From: Microcystis wesenbergii NRERC-220 | GTDB taxonomy: Bacteria; Cyanobacteriota; Cyanobacteriia; Cyanobacteriales; Microcystaceae | DNA: 64,000 nucleotides | Direction of reading: 5' to 3' | NCBI RefSeq assembly: GCF_032027425.1 | Contig: NZ_JAVSJA010000001.1 | Location: forward strand, 3,051,501 to 3,115,500 | Shown here: positions 26,242-35,769 of the stretch, in pieces | How positions within the stretch are numbered: position 1 is the first letter of the stretch | How the letters are laid out: every line of letters starts with the position of its first letter | Notes under the pieces: generated by a model | The model's input: the letters and a program-made list of their open reading frames with translations, nothing else | Databases searched by the model: none | Told to the model about the DNA's origin: nothing | Position numbers and translations under genes: made by a program

Positions 26242-26409
26242 TGACCAGAACAGAGTAAATCTGTTAAGGCAGGTGCGGAACCCCGCAAGGGAAAGAAGCA
26301 GAAACCGTTCGGACCTCGGCGTGAGCTCGGTCGAACGCTGAGCTCACGGCCGAAGCCTAAATCGTGAGGTTTGGGAATCACCGTCCGTTTACGGCGGTGA
26401 GGATGTCAA
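26242..26409 (+). ncRNA. candidate omega RNA scaffold (right end of the tnpB element)
   Basis: The 168 bp after the tnpB stop form nested hairpins, including GTGAGCTC ... GAGCTCAC near 26310-26346 and the terminal ACCGTCCG-TTTA-CGGCGGT stem, and end at GTCAA (26405-26409). In this family the right end is transcribed as the guide scaffold, and the guide is the sequence beyond the boundary, here starting CTCTCCATCGACTC at 26410. The 5' limit of the RNA, possibly within tnpB, cannot be set by eye. Confidence 0.45.
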
Positions 26410-26457
26410 CTCTCCATCGACTCACCCTTAATTAGATCCTATAAATATAGAATCTCT

Positions 26458-27822
26458 ATGCTTTCTTTCTTACCCACTATTCTTTTAGCTCAGTCCGCCT
26501 CGGTTCTGCCCCAGATAGAGAGGAAATTAATCACCCAATATCAGGAAGTGCGTCAGTTGCCCGGTCAACTAAATGACGTTCTAGTTTTTAATAGCAATAG
26601 TCCCGAAGTGGTAGAAAAAGAGGGAATTCTCCTCTCCACTTTCCCCGGTAAAGGAAAACGTTATCCCATAGCTCATCTCAATCACCCCCTACAAGGACGT
26701 TTTGACGTTTTCACCCACCACATCGCCCGTCAAACCGATCCCAATCGCAACCTACACCAGGGACTGATCGTTACTAATCCCACCTCCAAAAACCTCGTTA
26801 TCCGCATCCTGCAAGGAGTCAGTTACGTCACCTCCGCCGATGCCCCTTTTGTCGATTTACCCTCTCTGGTGGAAGATCCCAACGGCCGGGTTTTTTCCGG
26901 TCCCGGTTCCCGTTTAGCCAGCGATATCATGCGTCGTCGCCATGATACCCAATTTCCCACCCAGATCGTCATTCCCCCCGGCGAAAGTCGGATGCTATTC
27001 GATCTGGTTATCCCCAGAAGTAGCGCCCGCTCGACTCTCCTCCGTCTCTACAGCGATGGACCGGTCTATATGGCTAATTTAGCCCTCTACGAAGTTCCCC
27101 AAAAAGTCAAAATCGAAGATCGGGAAATAGAAACCTTTCGTCCCCCTACCCTAGAGGAATGGCGTACCCTATTAGTTAGAGGTGATTTGGCCGCCCCTCG
27201 CGATTTTCCCCCCACTCCCCCCGATCAATGGTCCCCCGGAAGAAGAAATTTTTATGGTCGCGTGGCCGGAATTTCTGTCGGTTCGGAATGGGCAACCCGC
27301 ATTGTCGATCCCAAAGGGGGAATTAATCTCACCATTCCTCAACCCGGTCAAGCTTTTGCCTATCCTTTAAGTACGGTGACAGCAGCTACTTTCGGAACCA
27401 GACAAATTCAAAGCGCCCCCATGTTAGTGCGTTATCCCGATACGGCTTTCAAAGCTCACGGTAACTACGGTGTTCACTACTATCTGACTTTACCTCTATA
27501 TAACAACACTAGCAAGACGCAGGTGGTGGCTTTGAGTATTCAAACCCCCATCAAAGAAGACAATTATCTCGATCGCTTGCTATTTGTTGAACCCGTCCAG
27601 GGACAGGTATTTTTCCGGGGGGCGGTACGCGTTACCTATCGTAACGCCCTGGGACGCACCGAGGAACGTTTTTTCCATCTCGTTCAACGGGAAGGACAAC
27701 AGGGAGAAGCTTTAGTACAGATAGAACTTCCCCCCGGCGCCCGACGCGACGTTAATCTCGATTTTCTCTATCCCCCCGATGCCACCCCTCCCCAAGTTTT
27801 GAGCGTTAAAACTTTGGAATAG
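26458..27822 (+). CDS. DUF3370 family exported protein
   Basis: This 454-aa protein starts with a short hydrophobic signal-like segment (MLSFLPTILLAQSAS) and continues with the conserved cyanobacterial pattern VRQLPGQLNDVLVFNSNSPEVV and HLNHPLQGRFDVFTHHIAR. These identify DUF3370, a family of predicted periplasmic or surface proteins found almost only in cyanobacteria. The rest is rich in beta strands and Pro, with several FxxP and YNNTS segments typical of beta-sandwich domains. Its function is unknown. The tnpB element ends 48 bp upstream, inside what must be the promoter region, and could affect expression. Confidence 0.8.
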   Translation: MLSFLPTILLAQSASVLPQIERKLITQYQEVRQLPGQLNDVLVFNSNSPEVVEKEGILLSTFPGKGKRYPIAHLNHPLQGRFDVFTHHIARQTDPNRNLHQGLIVTNPTSKNLVIRILQGVSYVTSADAPFVDLPSLVEDPNGRVFSGPGSRLASDIMRRRHDTQFPTQIVIPPGESRMLFDLVIPRSSARSTLLRLYSDGPVYMANLALYEVPQKVKIEDREIETFRPPTLEEWRTLLVRGDLAAPRDFPPTPPDQWSPGRRNFYGRVAGISVGSEWATRIVDPKGGINLTIPQPGQAFAYPLSTVTAATFGTRQIQSAPMLVRYPDTAFKAHGNYGVHYYLTLPLYNNTSKTQVVALSIQTPIKEDNYLDRLLFVEPVQGQVFFRGAVRVTYRNALGRTEERFFHLVQREGQQGEALVQIELPPGARRDVNLDFLYPPDATPPQVLSVKTLE

Positions 27823-27873
27823 ATAGTTTTTCTCGAAAAGTTAACGGCTGATTGTCGGGAAGAATAAGTAAGA

Positions 27874-27993
27874 TAAGTAGGTGGGTATTAAAAACTTTCA
27901 GATCCCCCCGCCTATCGGCACCCCCCTTATTCAGGGGGGCAGGGGGGATCGAACCTAAAATCCATTTTTAATTTAATTATAACCAGCTACTTA
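27874..27993. mobile_element. MITE-like element with TAAGTAGGTGG termini
   Basis: A 120-bp element runs from TAAGTAGGTGGGTATTA at its left end to an inverse copy with about three mismatches ending TACTTA at 27993. The interior carries a run-rich hairpin (CACCCCCCTTATTCAGGGGGG). It shares its core with the copy at 21979-22154 and fills most of the gap between the DUF3370 gene and the next gene. Confidence 0.6.
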
Positions 27994-28026
27994 CACTGAT
28001 ATTAATCTCTCTCTGGGAATTAGCCG

Positions 28027-28953
28027 ATGAATATTAGCAAAACTTGCTTTATTTGCTGCTTATTATCTCAATTTTTGGGCAATGCAGCTGCGAGTTTAGC
28101 GGTGACTAAACTCGATTTTGATACCGGTCAACCCCTCACAAATCAAGTGGTTAGATCGGGGAAAATTAAGGTACAAGTTAGCTATCAACCCCTCGAACTA
28201 AACGAGAGAGTTGATGATAATTTTGATATTAATAATGTTTCTTATAAAATCTTTTATAATGATCGACTTTATCAGGAAAATAGCGGGTATAGTGCCTTTG
28301 GGTCTGGCTATGTTGAATTAAGAGATTTAGATAATAATGGCATCGATGAGATTATCGTCTCCACCTATAGCGGCGGCGCTCATTGCTGCACATCTTTGGT
28401 AATTTATACTTGGCAAAAAGATAAATTTATTAGAGAAGAAACGGGTTTTTTAGATGGTAGTGGTGGTTGTTTTGAAGATTTAGATGGAGATAATAATTAT
28501 GAATTTGTCACCGTTGATAATGCTTTTTTGTATGCTTTTAGTTCCTACGCCGCCTCTTTTCCTCCCTCCAAAATTTATACTTTTCAACAGGGTAAATTAG
28601 CAGATGTCACTAGAAAATATCCTCAAGAATTAAGAAAAACTTTAGCAGCAATGTTGAAAGCTTTTCAGTTAGCTAAAAAAGAAAAGTCCGAAGTTAATGG
28701 CATTTTGGCTGGTTATGTGGCACAGAAAATTCTCCTAGGAGAATACGAAGAAGCTTGGCAATTTCTCCTCGCTAATTACGATAAAAACTCCGATTGGGGA
28801 CTAGATATCTATGGCGAAAGTACAGTGATCGGCAAATATCCAGACTTTCCCACTGCCCTGAGAGCTTTTCTCCTGAAAAATGGCTATTTATCTGAAAATG
28901 CCAACAATAAAAAAATAGCAAACGCTGTAAACAACTATGTTAAAGAAAGTTAA
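28027..28953 (+). CDS. exported protein with VCBS/FG-GAP-like Asp-rich repeats
   Basis: This 308-aa protein with an N-terminal signal peptide (hydrophobic to about residue 25, then AAASLA) is predicted to be periplasmic or secreted. Two Asp-rich loops, DLDNNGIDEIIV near 102 and DLDGDNNYEFVTV near 154, resemble the calcium-binding loops of FG-GAP/VCBS beta-propellers. Paired Cys residues (HCC, GGC) may form disulfides. The C-terminal 110 residues are helical. It overlaps the next gene by 17 bp, so the two are translationally coupled. I cannot name a function. Confidence 0.65.
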   Translation: MNISKTCFICCLLSQFLGNAAASLAVTKLDFDTGQPLTNQVVRSGKIKVQVSYQPLELNERVDDNFDINNVSYKIFYNDRLYQENSGYSAFGSGYVELRDLDNNGIDEIIVSTYSGGAHCCTSLVIYTWQKDKFIREETGFLDGSGGCFEDLDGDNNYEFVTVDNAFLYAFSSYAASFPPSKIYTFQQGKLADVTRKYPQELRKTLAAMLKAFQLAKKEKSEVNGILAGYVAQKILLGEYEEAWQFLLANYDKNSDWGLDIYGESTVIGKYPDFPTALRAFLLKNGYLSENANNKKIANAVNNYVKES

Positions 28954-30379
28954 TTGTCTGCGCTCGCTATCTTGTTTCCTCGCTACAATCCTCTGGAGTA
29001 GTCCTCTAGGAATTAACTCTAGCCTCGCTGTCAATGATAATTGTCAACTGTCCGAATCAGAAATCCAACAACAAGAAAATCTGCGTCAAACTTCGCCCCA
29101 AGAATATAACATTTTATTGCAGAAATATGCTGAACAATTGCGCTTTTGTCGTTCCCGACACTGGTTACAGGAACAGGCGATCTGGTTACGTCTCTACTCC
29201 TGTGATACCCGCCCCGGCTCGATCGAAAGTATCCTCGATCGCATCGTGGCCAAAGGTTATAATACAGTTTATCTGGAAGTTTTTGCCGATGGTCAAGTCT
29301 TATTACCCCCTAACAATAATCCCACCGTTTGGGATAGCGTCATTAAAAATCCCGGTGCCGGAAATGTGGATTTATTAGCAGAAGCGATCGAACAGGGACA
29401 TAAACGCGGTTTAAAGGTGTACGCTTGGTTATTTAGCCTCAATTTTGGCTATGCTTATAGCTTAAAACCCGATCGACAGGAGGTGTTGGCACGCAATGGT
29501 AAAGGACAGGATAGCACCTCTTTTGTCGATGATCGATCCCAAACTTTTGTCGATCCCTACAGTAATCAAGCGCGACAGGATTATTTAATTCTCCTAGAAG
29601 CCATTTTACAACGTCGTCCCGATGGAGTTTTATTTGATTATATTCGCTATCCCAGAGGAACGGGAGTCGATTCCGTTGCTGATGATGTCAAAGATTTATG
29701 GATTTTTAGTCCGGCATCCCGACAAGCTTTAATTAATCGAGGATTGAATAATAAGGGCAAATTTTTAATCGATCGCTATCTGACTCGTGGCCAAATTTCC
29801 CCTAATGATATCGTCGAAGCCGATCGTCTTTATCCCCAAGAAACTGCCCCTCTTTGGCAAGGAAGAATACCTTTAGAGGAGGAGATGAAACAATCAGTTC
29901 AAAGTCGTTTTAATCGCCTCAAATTAGAACTTTGGTTCCTAGCAGTTGCCCATGCTGCCCAGGGTGTCATTGATTATATTAGTTATTTTTCTGCCCTAGT
30001 GGAACGGCAGGGAATCCCCGCCGGGGCGGTGTTTTTTCCCGATGGTAATCGTCTTGTGGGTAATCAAGGTTTTGATTCCCGTTTACAAGCTTGGGATAGT
30101 TTTCCCGCTTCCCTAGAATGGCATCCCATGTCCTACGCTAATTGTAACGATAGTACCTGTGTAGTTAATCAGATCAAAAGAGTAGTGGCAAGCAGGGGAA
30201 ATCAAACTCCTGTTATCCCAGCTTTAGCCGGTTTATGGGGACAAACCTATAACAATCGTCCCTCCTTAGAAGTGCAAATGGAAGCGATTCGCCTAGCTTT
30301 TCCCACCATAGATAGTATCAGTCATTTCGCTTTTTCTTGGCAAGAACCACAATTCGATCGAGCCAGAAGATTTTGTTAA
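28937..30379 (+). CDS. glycoside hydrolase-like GHL10 family exported protein
   Basis: This is a 480-aa secreted protein of the GHL10 (DUF187-like) family, predicted (beta/alpha)8 enzymes related to glycoside hydrolases. After a signal peptide (residues 1-30) and a helical linker, the barrel begins with WLRLYSCDTRPGSIESILDRI, the usual opening strand of the family. Conserved segments are YLEVFADGQVLLP, GLKVYAWLFSLNFGYAY with catalytic-site aromatics, DYIRYPRGTG and WHPMSYANC. It should act on extracellular polysaccharide or peptidoglycan, which suits the export and polymer genes that follow on the opposite strand. The substrate is unproven. Confidence 0.85.
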   Translation: MLKKVNCLRSLSCFLATILWSSPLGINSSLAVNDNCQLSESEIQQQENLRQTSPQEYNILLQKYAEQLRFCRSRHWLQEQAIWLRLYSCDTRPGSIESILDRIVAKGYNTVYLEVFADGQVLLPPNNNPTVWDSVIKNPGAGNVDLLAEAIEQGHKRGLKVYAWLFSLNFGYAYSLKPDRQEVLARNGKGQDSTSFVDDRSQTFVDPYSNQARQDYLILLEAILQRRPDGVLFDYIRYPRGTGVDSVADDVKDLWIFSPASRQALINRGLNNKGKFLIDRYLTRGQISPNDIVEADRLYPQETAPLWQGRIPLEEEMKQSVQSRFNRLKLELWFLAVAHAAQGVIDYISYFSALVERQGIPAGAVFFPDGNRLVGNQGFDSRLQAWDSFPASLEWHPMSYANCNDSTCVVNQIKRVVASRGNQTPVIPALAGLWGQTYNNRPSLEVQMEAIRLAFPTIDSISHFAFSWQEPQFDRARRFC

Positions 30380-30391
30380 ATGTAACCCCAT

Positions 30392-32590
30392 TTACACCTC
30401 CACTTTCACTTCCTTTGTCTCTGTTTTTTCTTGTGGTGGGGTAACTATCACAGGTGGCACTGGTTGGGCGGTGTTGAGAGTCGGTGTAATATCGACGTAG
30501 TTAATCACCGCCCCTAAAATTTTCACTTCCGCTTCTGTTAACTGGTTAATTGCTTCACTCAAGAGACTAGAACGAGTTATCGCCTGGCGCGTTACCAGAA
30601 TAATCCCGTCCGCTAGTTCCTCTAAAAGAAGCGCATCATTACAGCTAGACAGAGAAGGAGTATCAACAATCACCAGATCGAAACGGCCGCGAGAATCTTT
30701 GAGAATTAATTGTAATTCACTCGATTCAATCAGAGCTGCCGCTTGTTTGTGCGGACCGGGACTAGGCAAAATGGAAAGGTTTTCAATATTTGAGGCCAGC
30801 CGGATCGATTTACTTTTTGCCCCGTAGTAAAGTAGGGGTTCTTCGAAAGAATTAGGATCGGGAGTGACTCCGATTTCTTCGGCCTTAGAAGGATTTCTCA
30901 GATCTCCTTCTATTAACAGAGTCCGTCGGCCCGCCAAACCACCAGCGATCGCCAGATTATAGGCAGTGGCGGTTTTACCTTCTCCGCCAGTAATGCTGGT
31001 GACAATAACCACTTTCACCTTTTCGCCGCCGCCAATACGTCGCAGGGTACTGCGTAAACGTTCGTAGTAGGGGAGATAATTGGCATTAGCATCGGCGAGA
31101 ATCGGCTCGATTTCCTCGCCCTCTAAATTCCGGATAATTGGCAATTGTCCCAAGAGCAGGATATCCCGACTGACCAAAGCTTCCCGCAATTCTTGGGTAC
31201 TGTGCAGGCGATCATCGATCACTGCTAACAGGAGAATCGTACCCAATCCGGCTAAAGTTCCCAAACCAGCCCCCGCCAAGAGAATCAAGAGACGATCTTT
31301 GCGGTGAAACACCTGTTGGATCGGTTGAGCTACCGGCGGTTGGGCGATGGTGAGACTACCCACAGTTTCCGCTTCTGCGGCCTGAGCATCCACCAGAGCA
31401 TTGAGAATATTCTCGTAGATACCCCGTTGAAAGGCGACGGCTTGGGTTAAACGAGCTTGCTGTAGCTGTTTATCGGGGAATTTCTCGTATTGGGAGCGTA
31501 ATTGCTTTTCCTGAGTCACTAAGGATTCTAATTGTTTCATTAAACCCTCGCGCTGGGTTTGCAGGGCGACTAATTGAACCGCTAGTTGTTGACGGGTGGC
31601 ATCGAGATTACTTTGCTGACGGATGCGACTGCTGGGAAGATCAGTCAGGATGCCATCTTTTCCGATCACCTCGGCGGCTCTTTTTTGTAAGAGAGATTCG
31701 TTAACTTCCTGTTGTTTGCGTAATTTAACGACGGTGGGATGTTCGGGACGTAAATCCTTCTGTAGTCGATCCAATTGGGCTTCCGTGTCCAAGATCTGCG
31801 CTCGGATACTGGCAATAATCGGGTCGGCACTAAGGGCCGAGGAGGTGTAAGCTTGATCGGGGGTTAAATCGAGTTGTTTACTCAGACTATTAATTTGTCC
31901 TTGAATACCTTGCAGTTGTAGGCGAATTTCTCGCTGTTGCTGTTGACTGCTGGTGATAGCGGCGAATAAACTCCCATCTTGAATCGCCAATAAATCTGAA
32001 CCCTGGGTACTAATGTAGCGATAAAACTTTTCTTCGGCTCTGGTTAAATCTTTTTGGACTTCGTTAAGTCGGACACTGAGAGCTTCTACGCGGGCGCGTA
32101 ACTGGGAAGTATTAAGCCAGCGACTGTATTCCACCATTTCCTTCATCAAGGTTTCGAGAATTAACTCCGCCCTGGGTTTGGAATCGGACGTTAACTCTAA
32201 AAGTATCTCTTGGGGTTGATTGCTATTATTTTTTCCCTCCGCTTCACCGGGGAAGGTAATTTTTAAATCTCGATCGCGAACTTTAATGATCTGTTCTTGA
32301 TTAAATTGCAATTTTTCGGCGGTACTGATCAACACCCGGGGAGACAGCAGTAAATCGAGATCGATGGTTCGTCCCGCTTGTTGCAGTTGGGTTCCTGTAC
32401 TGGTAAAAGCTGGCGGCGGCACCCGGTAGGCTAATTGTCCCACGGCACGATAAAAGGTGGGGGGTTTCTCAGGATCAGGTAGAAGAGCAAAGCCCACAGA
32501 ACCGCCTAAACAGACGAAGAATACGAATATTCCCACAAATTTGTTTTGATTTAGCGAGATGAGAAATCGTTCAACAATTGGTAGAGCCAT
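30392..32590 (-). CDS. Wzc-like polysaccharide co-polymerase / BY-kinase-like protein
   Basis: This 732-aa inner-membrane protein couples extracellular polysaccharide chain-length control to a P-loop kinase-like domain. A membrane helix at about residues 20-38 and a second near 440 flank a large periplasmic Wzz-type region with long coiled coils (180-410). The cytoplasmic ATPase domain follows with Walker A TSITGGEGKTATAYN near 535, the A'-type LIEGDLRNP and LVIVDTPSLSSC near 650. There is no clear terminal Tyr cluster, so autophosphorylation is uncertain. It lies downstream of the export-pore gene on the same strand, 125 bp apart. Confidence 0.9.
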   Translation of the reverse strand: MALPIVERFLISLNQNKFVGIFVFFVCLGGSVGFALLPDPEKPPTFYRAVGQLAYRVPPPAFTSTGTQLQQAGRTIDLDLLLSPRVLISTAEKLQFNQEQIIKVRDRDLKITFPGEAEGKNNSNQPQEILLELTSDSKPRAELILETLMKEMVEYSRWLNTSQLRARVEALSVRLNEVQKDLTRAEEKFYRYISTQGSDLLAIQDGSLFAAITSSQQQQREIRLQLQGIQGQINSLSKQLDLTPDQAYTSSALSADPIIASIRAQILDTEAQLDRLQKDLRPEHPTVVKLRKQQEVNESLLQKRAAEVIGKDGILTDLPSSRIRQQSNLDATRQQLAVQLVALQTQREGLMKQLESLVTQEKQLRSQYEKFPDKQLQQARLTQAVAFQRGIYENILNALVDAQAAEAETVGSLTIAQPPVAQPIQQVFHRKDRLLILLAGAGLGTLAGLGTILLLAVIDDRLHSTQELREALVSRDILLLGQLPIIRNLEGEEIEPILADANANYLPYYERLRSTLRRIGGGEKVKVVIVTSITGGEGKTATAYNLAIAGGLAGRRTLLIEGDLRNPSKAEEIGVTPDPNSFEEPLLYYGAKSKSIRLASNIENLSILPSPGPHKQAAALIESSELQLILKDSRGRFDLVIVDTPSLSSCNDALLLEELADGIILVTRQAITRSSLLSEAINQLTEAEVKILGAVINYVDITPTLNTAQPVPPVIVTPPQEKTETKEVKVEV

Positions 32591-32715
32591 AGCTTTTTAA
32601 TATATTCCCAGATTCTTTACATTTTAGCGGTCAAGAGTTATTCTCGGCCTTGAAATCGTAGCTTATGAAGTTGTGTTGTTGTGTTAAGGAGTGAGGGGAG
32701 CGAGTTGCCCCTCAA

Positions 32716-33942
32716 TTATTGGAAGTTATCGAATTGATTGCTAATGTTGAGAATTGTATTGGTAAAACTGGTAATATCCCGGATGGGTTGGGTAATGATA
32801 TTAAAAGCGGCGAAAATTTTCCCTAATAGGGTGCGGCTGACAATAATTACGTCTTGATCTTCTAAGGGAACATTTTGGGAGATATCCCCCCTAACTGCCG
32901 CGATCGGACTCAAAGTTTGACTAACAATTCCCCCTTTGGCACTGTCAAAACGTAGCAGGGACACTTCATTGACATTAATCCGCAGGCGATCGGAAACTGG
33001 TAAACTAGCCACCACATCGAGGAAGGTACTGCCACTAGGAATCGAAACATTTCTCAAGGCAATTCCCGAAGGAAGTAAGGGAGCTAAAACCCTGATCGTG
33101 ATACTCTGCTGGGTGAGGGTGGTTCTAGCCACTAGGGTGCGATTATATCCCGTTTCTTGCCCCGCTTCTAACTTGGAAACAATCACAGCATCGCCCCCTT
33201 GCAGACGCAGATCTGGCAAGCGGTCTCCTTTAACTAAGGGAGTATAAAGGTCAAGTTTCTCCTCTAATACTGTACCATCGACTAAAACCCGACGGACAAC
33301 GATCGAACGCAGATCGGCTCTGGGAGTGCCACCACCCGCCGCCAAAAGTACCTGCGCTAGGGAAGTATTAGGAGCAATAGTATAAAACCCCGGTCGCTGT
33401 ACCTCTCCCAGAATGGTTAACTGCACGGGACGGGCAGCGGTTAAAACCGCAATGACTTCCGGTTCCTCCCGCAGGTATTTTCGCCCCAATTCCAGGCGGA
33501 TTTTAGTTTGTACTTCGTCTAAAGTCAGGCCCAGCACAGGAATACGCCCTAAAATCGGCACCAGAAAATTACCATCGGGATCCACAGGACCTGCGGAATT
33601 AAATTCGGGAAAATCGGTAACCGAGACACTAATTTGATCGCCGATATCGAGTCTATAGGTCTTAATTTGTCGGGATTGGGAGTTATTGGGAGAGTAAACC
33701 GGTGGACTGTAGCCAGTGGGGGGAATCGTGTTTTCAGGAAAGGTGGGATTAGGCGGTTGGGGGGGTAAAAATTCTAACCCAGATCCGGGTTGAGTCTGGG
33801 GTATGGACAAAGGACCCTGGGCTTTGAGGCTCTCGGAGTGAATTACCCATAAGAACCCTGTCAGACTCAACCCTGATAAGACTATGACCCTGGTTCTGAA
33901 TAAACTAACTGGCAAAAACTTGTTGAGCATGGGTGGAATCAT
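32716..33942 (-). CDS. Wza-like polysaccharide export protein (SLBB domains)
   Basis: This 408-aa exported protein has an N-terminal hydrophobic signal (about residues 15-33) and a Pro-rich spacer. A polysaccharide-export (Poly_export) domain then starts with YRLDIGDQISVSVTDFPEFNSAGPVDPDGNFLVPILG, and SLBB domains follow (LTILGEVQRPGFYTI and a second copy near residue 290). Such proteins form the periplasmic and outer-membrane conduit for exopolysaccharide. ATGs at 33942 and 33930 are both possible starts. It precedes the wzc-like gene in the same direction, the usual pairing for Wzy-type export. Confidence 0.9.
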   Translation of the reverse strand: MIPPMLNKFLPVSLFRTRVIVLSGLSLTGFLWVIHSESLKAQGPLSIPQTQPGSGLEFLPPQPPNPTFPENTIPPTGYSPPVYSPNNSQSRQIKTYRLDIGDQISVSVTDFPEFNSAGPVDPDGNFLVPILGRIPVLGLTLDEVQTKIRLELGRKYLREEPEVIAVLTAARPVQLTILGEVQRPGFYTIAPNTSLAQVLLAAGGGTPRADLRSIVVRRVLVDGTVLEEKLDLYTPLVKGDRLPDLRLQGGDAVIVSKLEAGQETGYNRTLVARTTLTQQSITIRVLAPLLPSGIALRNVSIPSGSTFLDVVASLPVSDRLRINVNEVSLLRFDSAKGGIVSQTLSPIAAVRGDISQNVPLEDQDVIIVSRTLLGKIFAAFNIITQPIRDITSFTNTILNISNQFDNFQ

Positions 33943-34087
33943 ACAGATCTATCAATTTTTGGGTTCTGACGATGATAATTTATTTTCTGGGAGTTTATTC
34001 TAGTGGGGGAGGCACAAAGAAGCTATTAGGGGCGAGAAAAGTGCCTTGAGCTAGTTTTTTTAAAGAGATGGTTGGGAGCAGCCTTCA

Positions 34088-34834
34088 TTACTTTTCTTTT
34101 TTGGTCTGAGGGAGAAAAGTTAATTGACTTAAGACATTTTGTTCTAAGTAACTTTGCACTTCTCCGGCGACACTGAGAGCAAAGGGAGTGAGAGTTTGCA
34201 GTTTTTTCGTCGGTTCTAAAGGAATAAACAAGGAAACGGCTATCCAGGGTACTCTTTGTCTTTTTAATTGCGCCCATTGGTCAAGCCAATACCACACAGA
34301 GGGATCGTAATGACCACCACCTAGCCAAGCATACCACTGCACCACGGCAAAAGTGTTTTGTTTCCAGGCACGATAGAATCGAGCCGTGGCCTTTCCCCCC
34401 GACTGGGTGGGAATTCTTAGCTCGGTTATTTCCCCCTGATTCCAATGACCAATCGCATTGATATCTGACCATTCTACTGCTGGTTGATTTTTATAGTAAA
34501 CCTGTGGCTTTAAAAGCACGGTGATCCTCTTGCCATCAGGACTTTCCACCACTTGTACCGACCATTCTCCCTCACCGATTTGCCCTTGGCTCTGGTTGAT
34601 CGTTTTCAGGTCAGACAACTCGATTCCCGATTTTTGGATGATCTTCATTTTCTGAATATTACCGATTCTCGGTTGATCCACCCAAGACCACTGGCCAGAA
34701 ATTAAATTGGGCAAGATACCGCCTAAAATCAAGACCAGCAGTAAGCACAACAGCAGTAAATAATTACCCGGGAGCTTTTTTTTGACTTTATCTAACACTA
34801 AACTTACCTCGGCTGGAATTTTTTGACTAATCAT
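34088..34834 (-). CDS. cyanoexosortase A system-associated protein
   Basis: This 248-aa protein has one N-terminal membrane helix (residues 24-45), and the rest is predicted to be periplasmic. The sequence PDGKRITVLLKPQVYYKNQPAVEWSDINAIGHW and the aromatic-rich FYRAWKQNTFAVVQWYAW part match the companion protein that is regularly encoded directly after cyanoexosortase A. Its start overlaps the exosortase stop by 8 bp, which supports a coupled pair. It is analogous to the EpsI-type helper of proteobacterial exosortases. Its exact role is unknown. Confidence 0.8.
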   Translation of the reverse strand: MISQKIPAEVSLVLDKVKKKLPGNYLLLLCLLLVLILGGILPNLISGQWSWVDQPRIGNIQKMKIIQKSGIELSDLKTINQSQGQIGEGEWSVQVVESPDGKRITVLLKPQVYYKNQPAVEWSDINAIGHWNQGEITELRIPTQSGGKATARFYRAWKQNTFAVVQWYAWLGGGHYDPSVWYWLDQWAQLKRQRVPWIAVSLFIPLEPTKKLQTLTPFALSVAGEVQSYLEQNVLSQLTFLPQTKKEK

Positions 34835-35732
34835 CCTGGCTACCTTCCTCTTGAGCTAGGGACTGTTTCTTGGCCGCCTCGCGGTACTGCATAATTTGGA
34901 AGACCAAAACGATGAGTAATAACATCAAGACGGAGTATAAATCACCCCCCCAGCTATCGTGGAGTAATTTAAAGTTTTCCTCTTGTCCTGTGCCGTGAAA
35001 CCAAGCTAAAAGCGCATTACGAACGATATTAGCCCCGACACTAATTCCAAAGGCACTGAGAAGCATAAAGCAGGTTTTACGACCGTTTTCGATGGTATTA
35101 GTCCAATGGAGCAGCAGGAGCGTGACGTAAAGACTGGTGAATAACATTTTCAGCCCCGCACAGTAGGGAGCGACTTCCACCATCCGACCTTCTACCGCTA
35201 TATAGATACCGTCAACGGAGACATTTAGGCCTGCTTGCTGGAGAATAAAACCAGAGCAAGCGGCAATAAAAACCTGTAGGGGTAGGGTATAGGGAGCGAT
35301 CAGGTAGGGGATGGCATTAGGAGTCGCTAAAGCTGTTAAAAGTAGGGGAAATCCCTGTAATTTAAAACCTTCCGTTCCTTTTAACCAGAGACAGATTCCC
35401 GCTAAAATAATCGGGAAAGACAGACTAACCCAAAGAGAGGAACCGAGCAGATAAAAAATCGCTCCCAGGGTCAACAAAAACGCTCCGAGGGGGTGGGAGC
35501 GATCTTCGAGGCGTTGCCATTTTTGGCGATTCTGCCAGACAATATAGGCGGCGTAGGGAAGGCCGATCAAGCCGTGGCTAAAGTATTCGTGTTCGGTGCT
35601 GATCGATTTATTCAGCCAACCATCGTACCAATGAAAGATCACCGGACCATAGATAACCGCCAAGAAACCGATAATCAGCCAAGATTGCCGATTTTTGTGG
35701 GAGACGGTGGACAAGGAAGGACTAATACCCAT
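34827..35732 (-). CDS. crtA: cyanoexosortase A
   Basis: This is a 301-aa polytopic transpeptidase-like protein of the exosortase family, which cleaves C-terminal sorting tails (PEP-CTERM type) and attaches or releases surface proteins. About eight membrane helices are present. The catalytic Cys lies in VAPYCAGLKMLFTSL, the Arg in NIVRNALLAWFHG and the His in LLHDSWGG, the three residues of the family. ATG 35732 is chosen because an earlier in-frame ATG at 35876 would lie inside the aminotransferase gene. Its neighbours are aminotransferase, Wza- and Wzc-like genes, the usual link with exopolysaccharide. No PEP-CTERM substrate was seen in this window. Confidence 0.88.
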   Translation of the reverse strand: MGISPSLSTVSHKNRQSWLIIGFLAVIYGPVIFHWYDGWLNKSISTEHEYFSHGLIGLPYAAYIVWQNRQKWQRLEDRSHPLGAFLLTLGAIFYLLGSSLWVSLSFPIILAGICLWLKGTEGFKLQGFPLLLTALATPNAIPYLIAPYTLPLQVFIAACSGFILQQAGLNVSVDGIYIAVEGRMVEVAPYCAGLKMLFTSLYVTLLLLHWTNTIENGRKTCFMLLSAFGISVGANIVRNALLAWFHGTGQEENFKLLHDSWGGDLYSVLMLLLIVLVFQIMQYREAAKKQSLAQEEGSQDD

Positions 35733-35769
35733 CTGACAGAGCGATTTAGTGACAAATTCTGAATTTATG

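Larger units (their letters stand above)
25083..26409 (+). mobile_element. IS200/IS605-type element carrying only tnpB (IS1341 group)
   Basis: The element contains a single transposase-associated gene, tnpB, and no Y1 transposase tnpA. The right end is drawn after TCAA at 26406-26409, following a terminal hairpin (ACCGTCCG / CGGCGGT), as in IS608-type right ends. The left end is less certain. TTAC at 25079-25082 could be the left target, and an imperfect hairpin lies at 25093-25117. With no tnpA it would need a transposase supplied from elsewhere. Confidence 0.55.
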
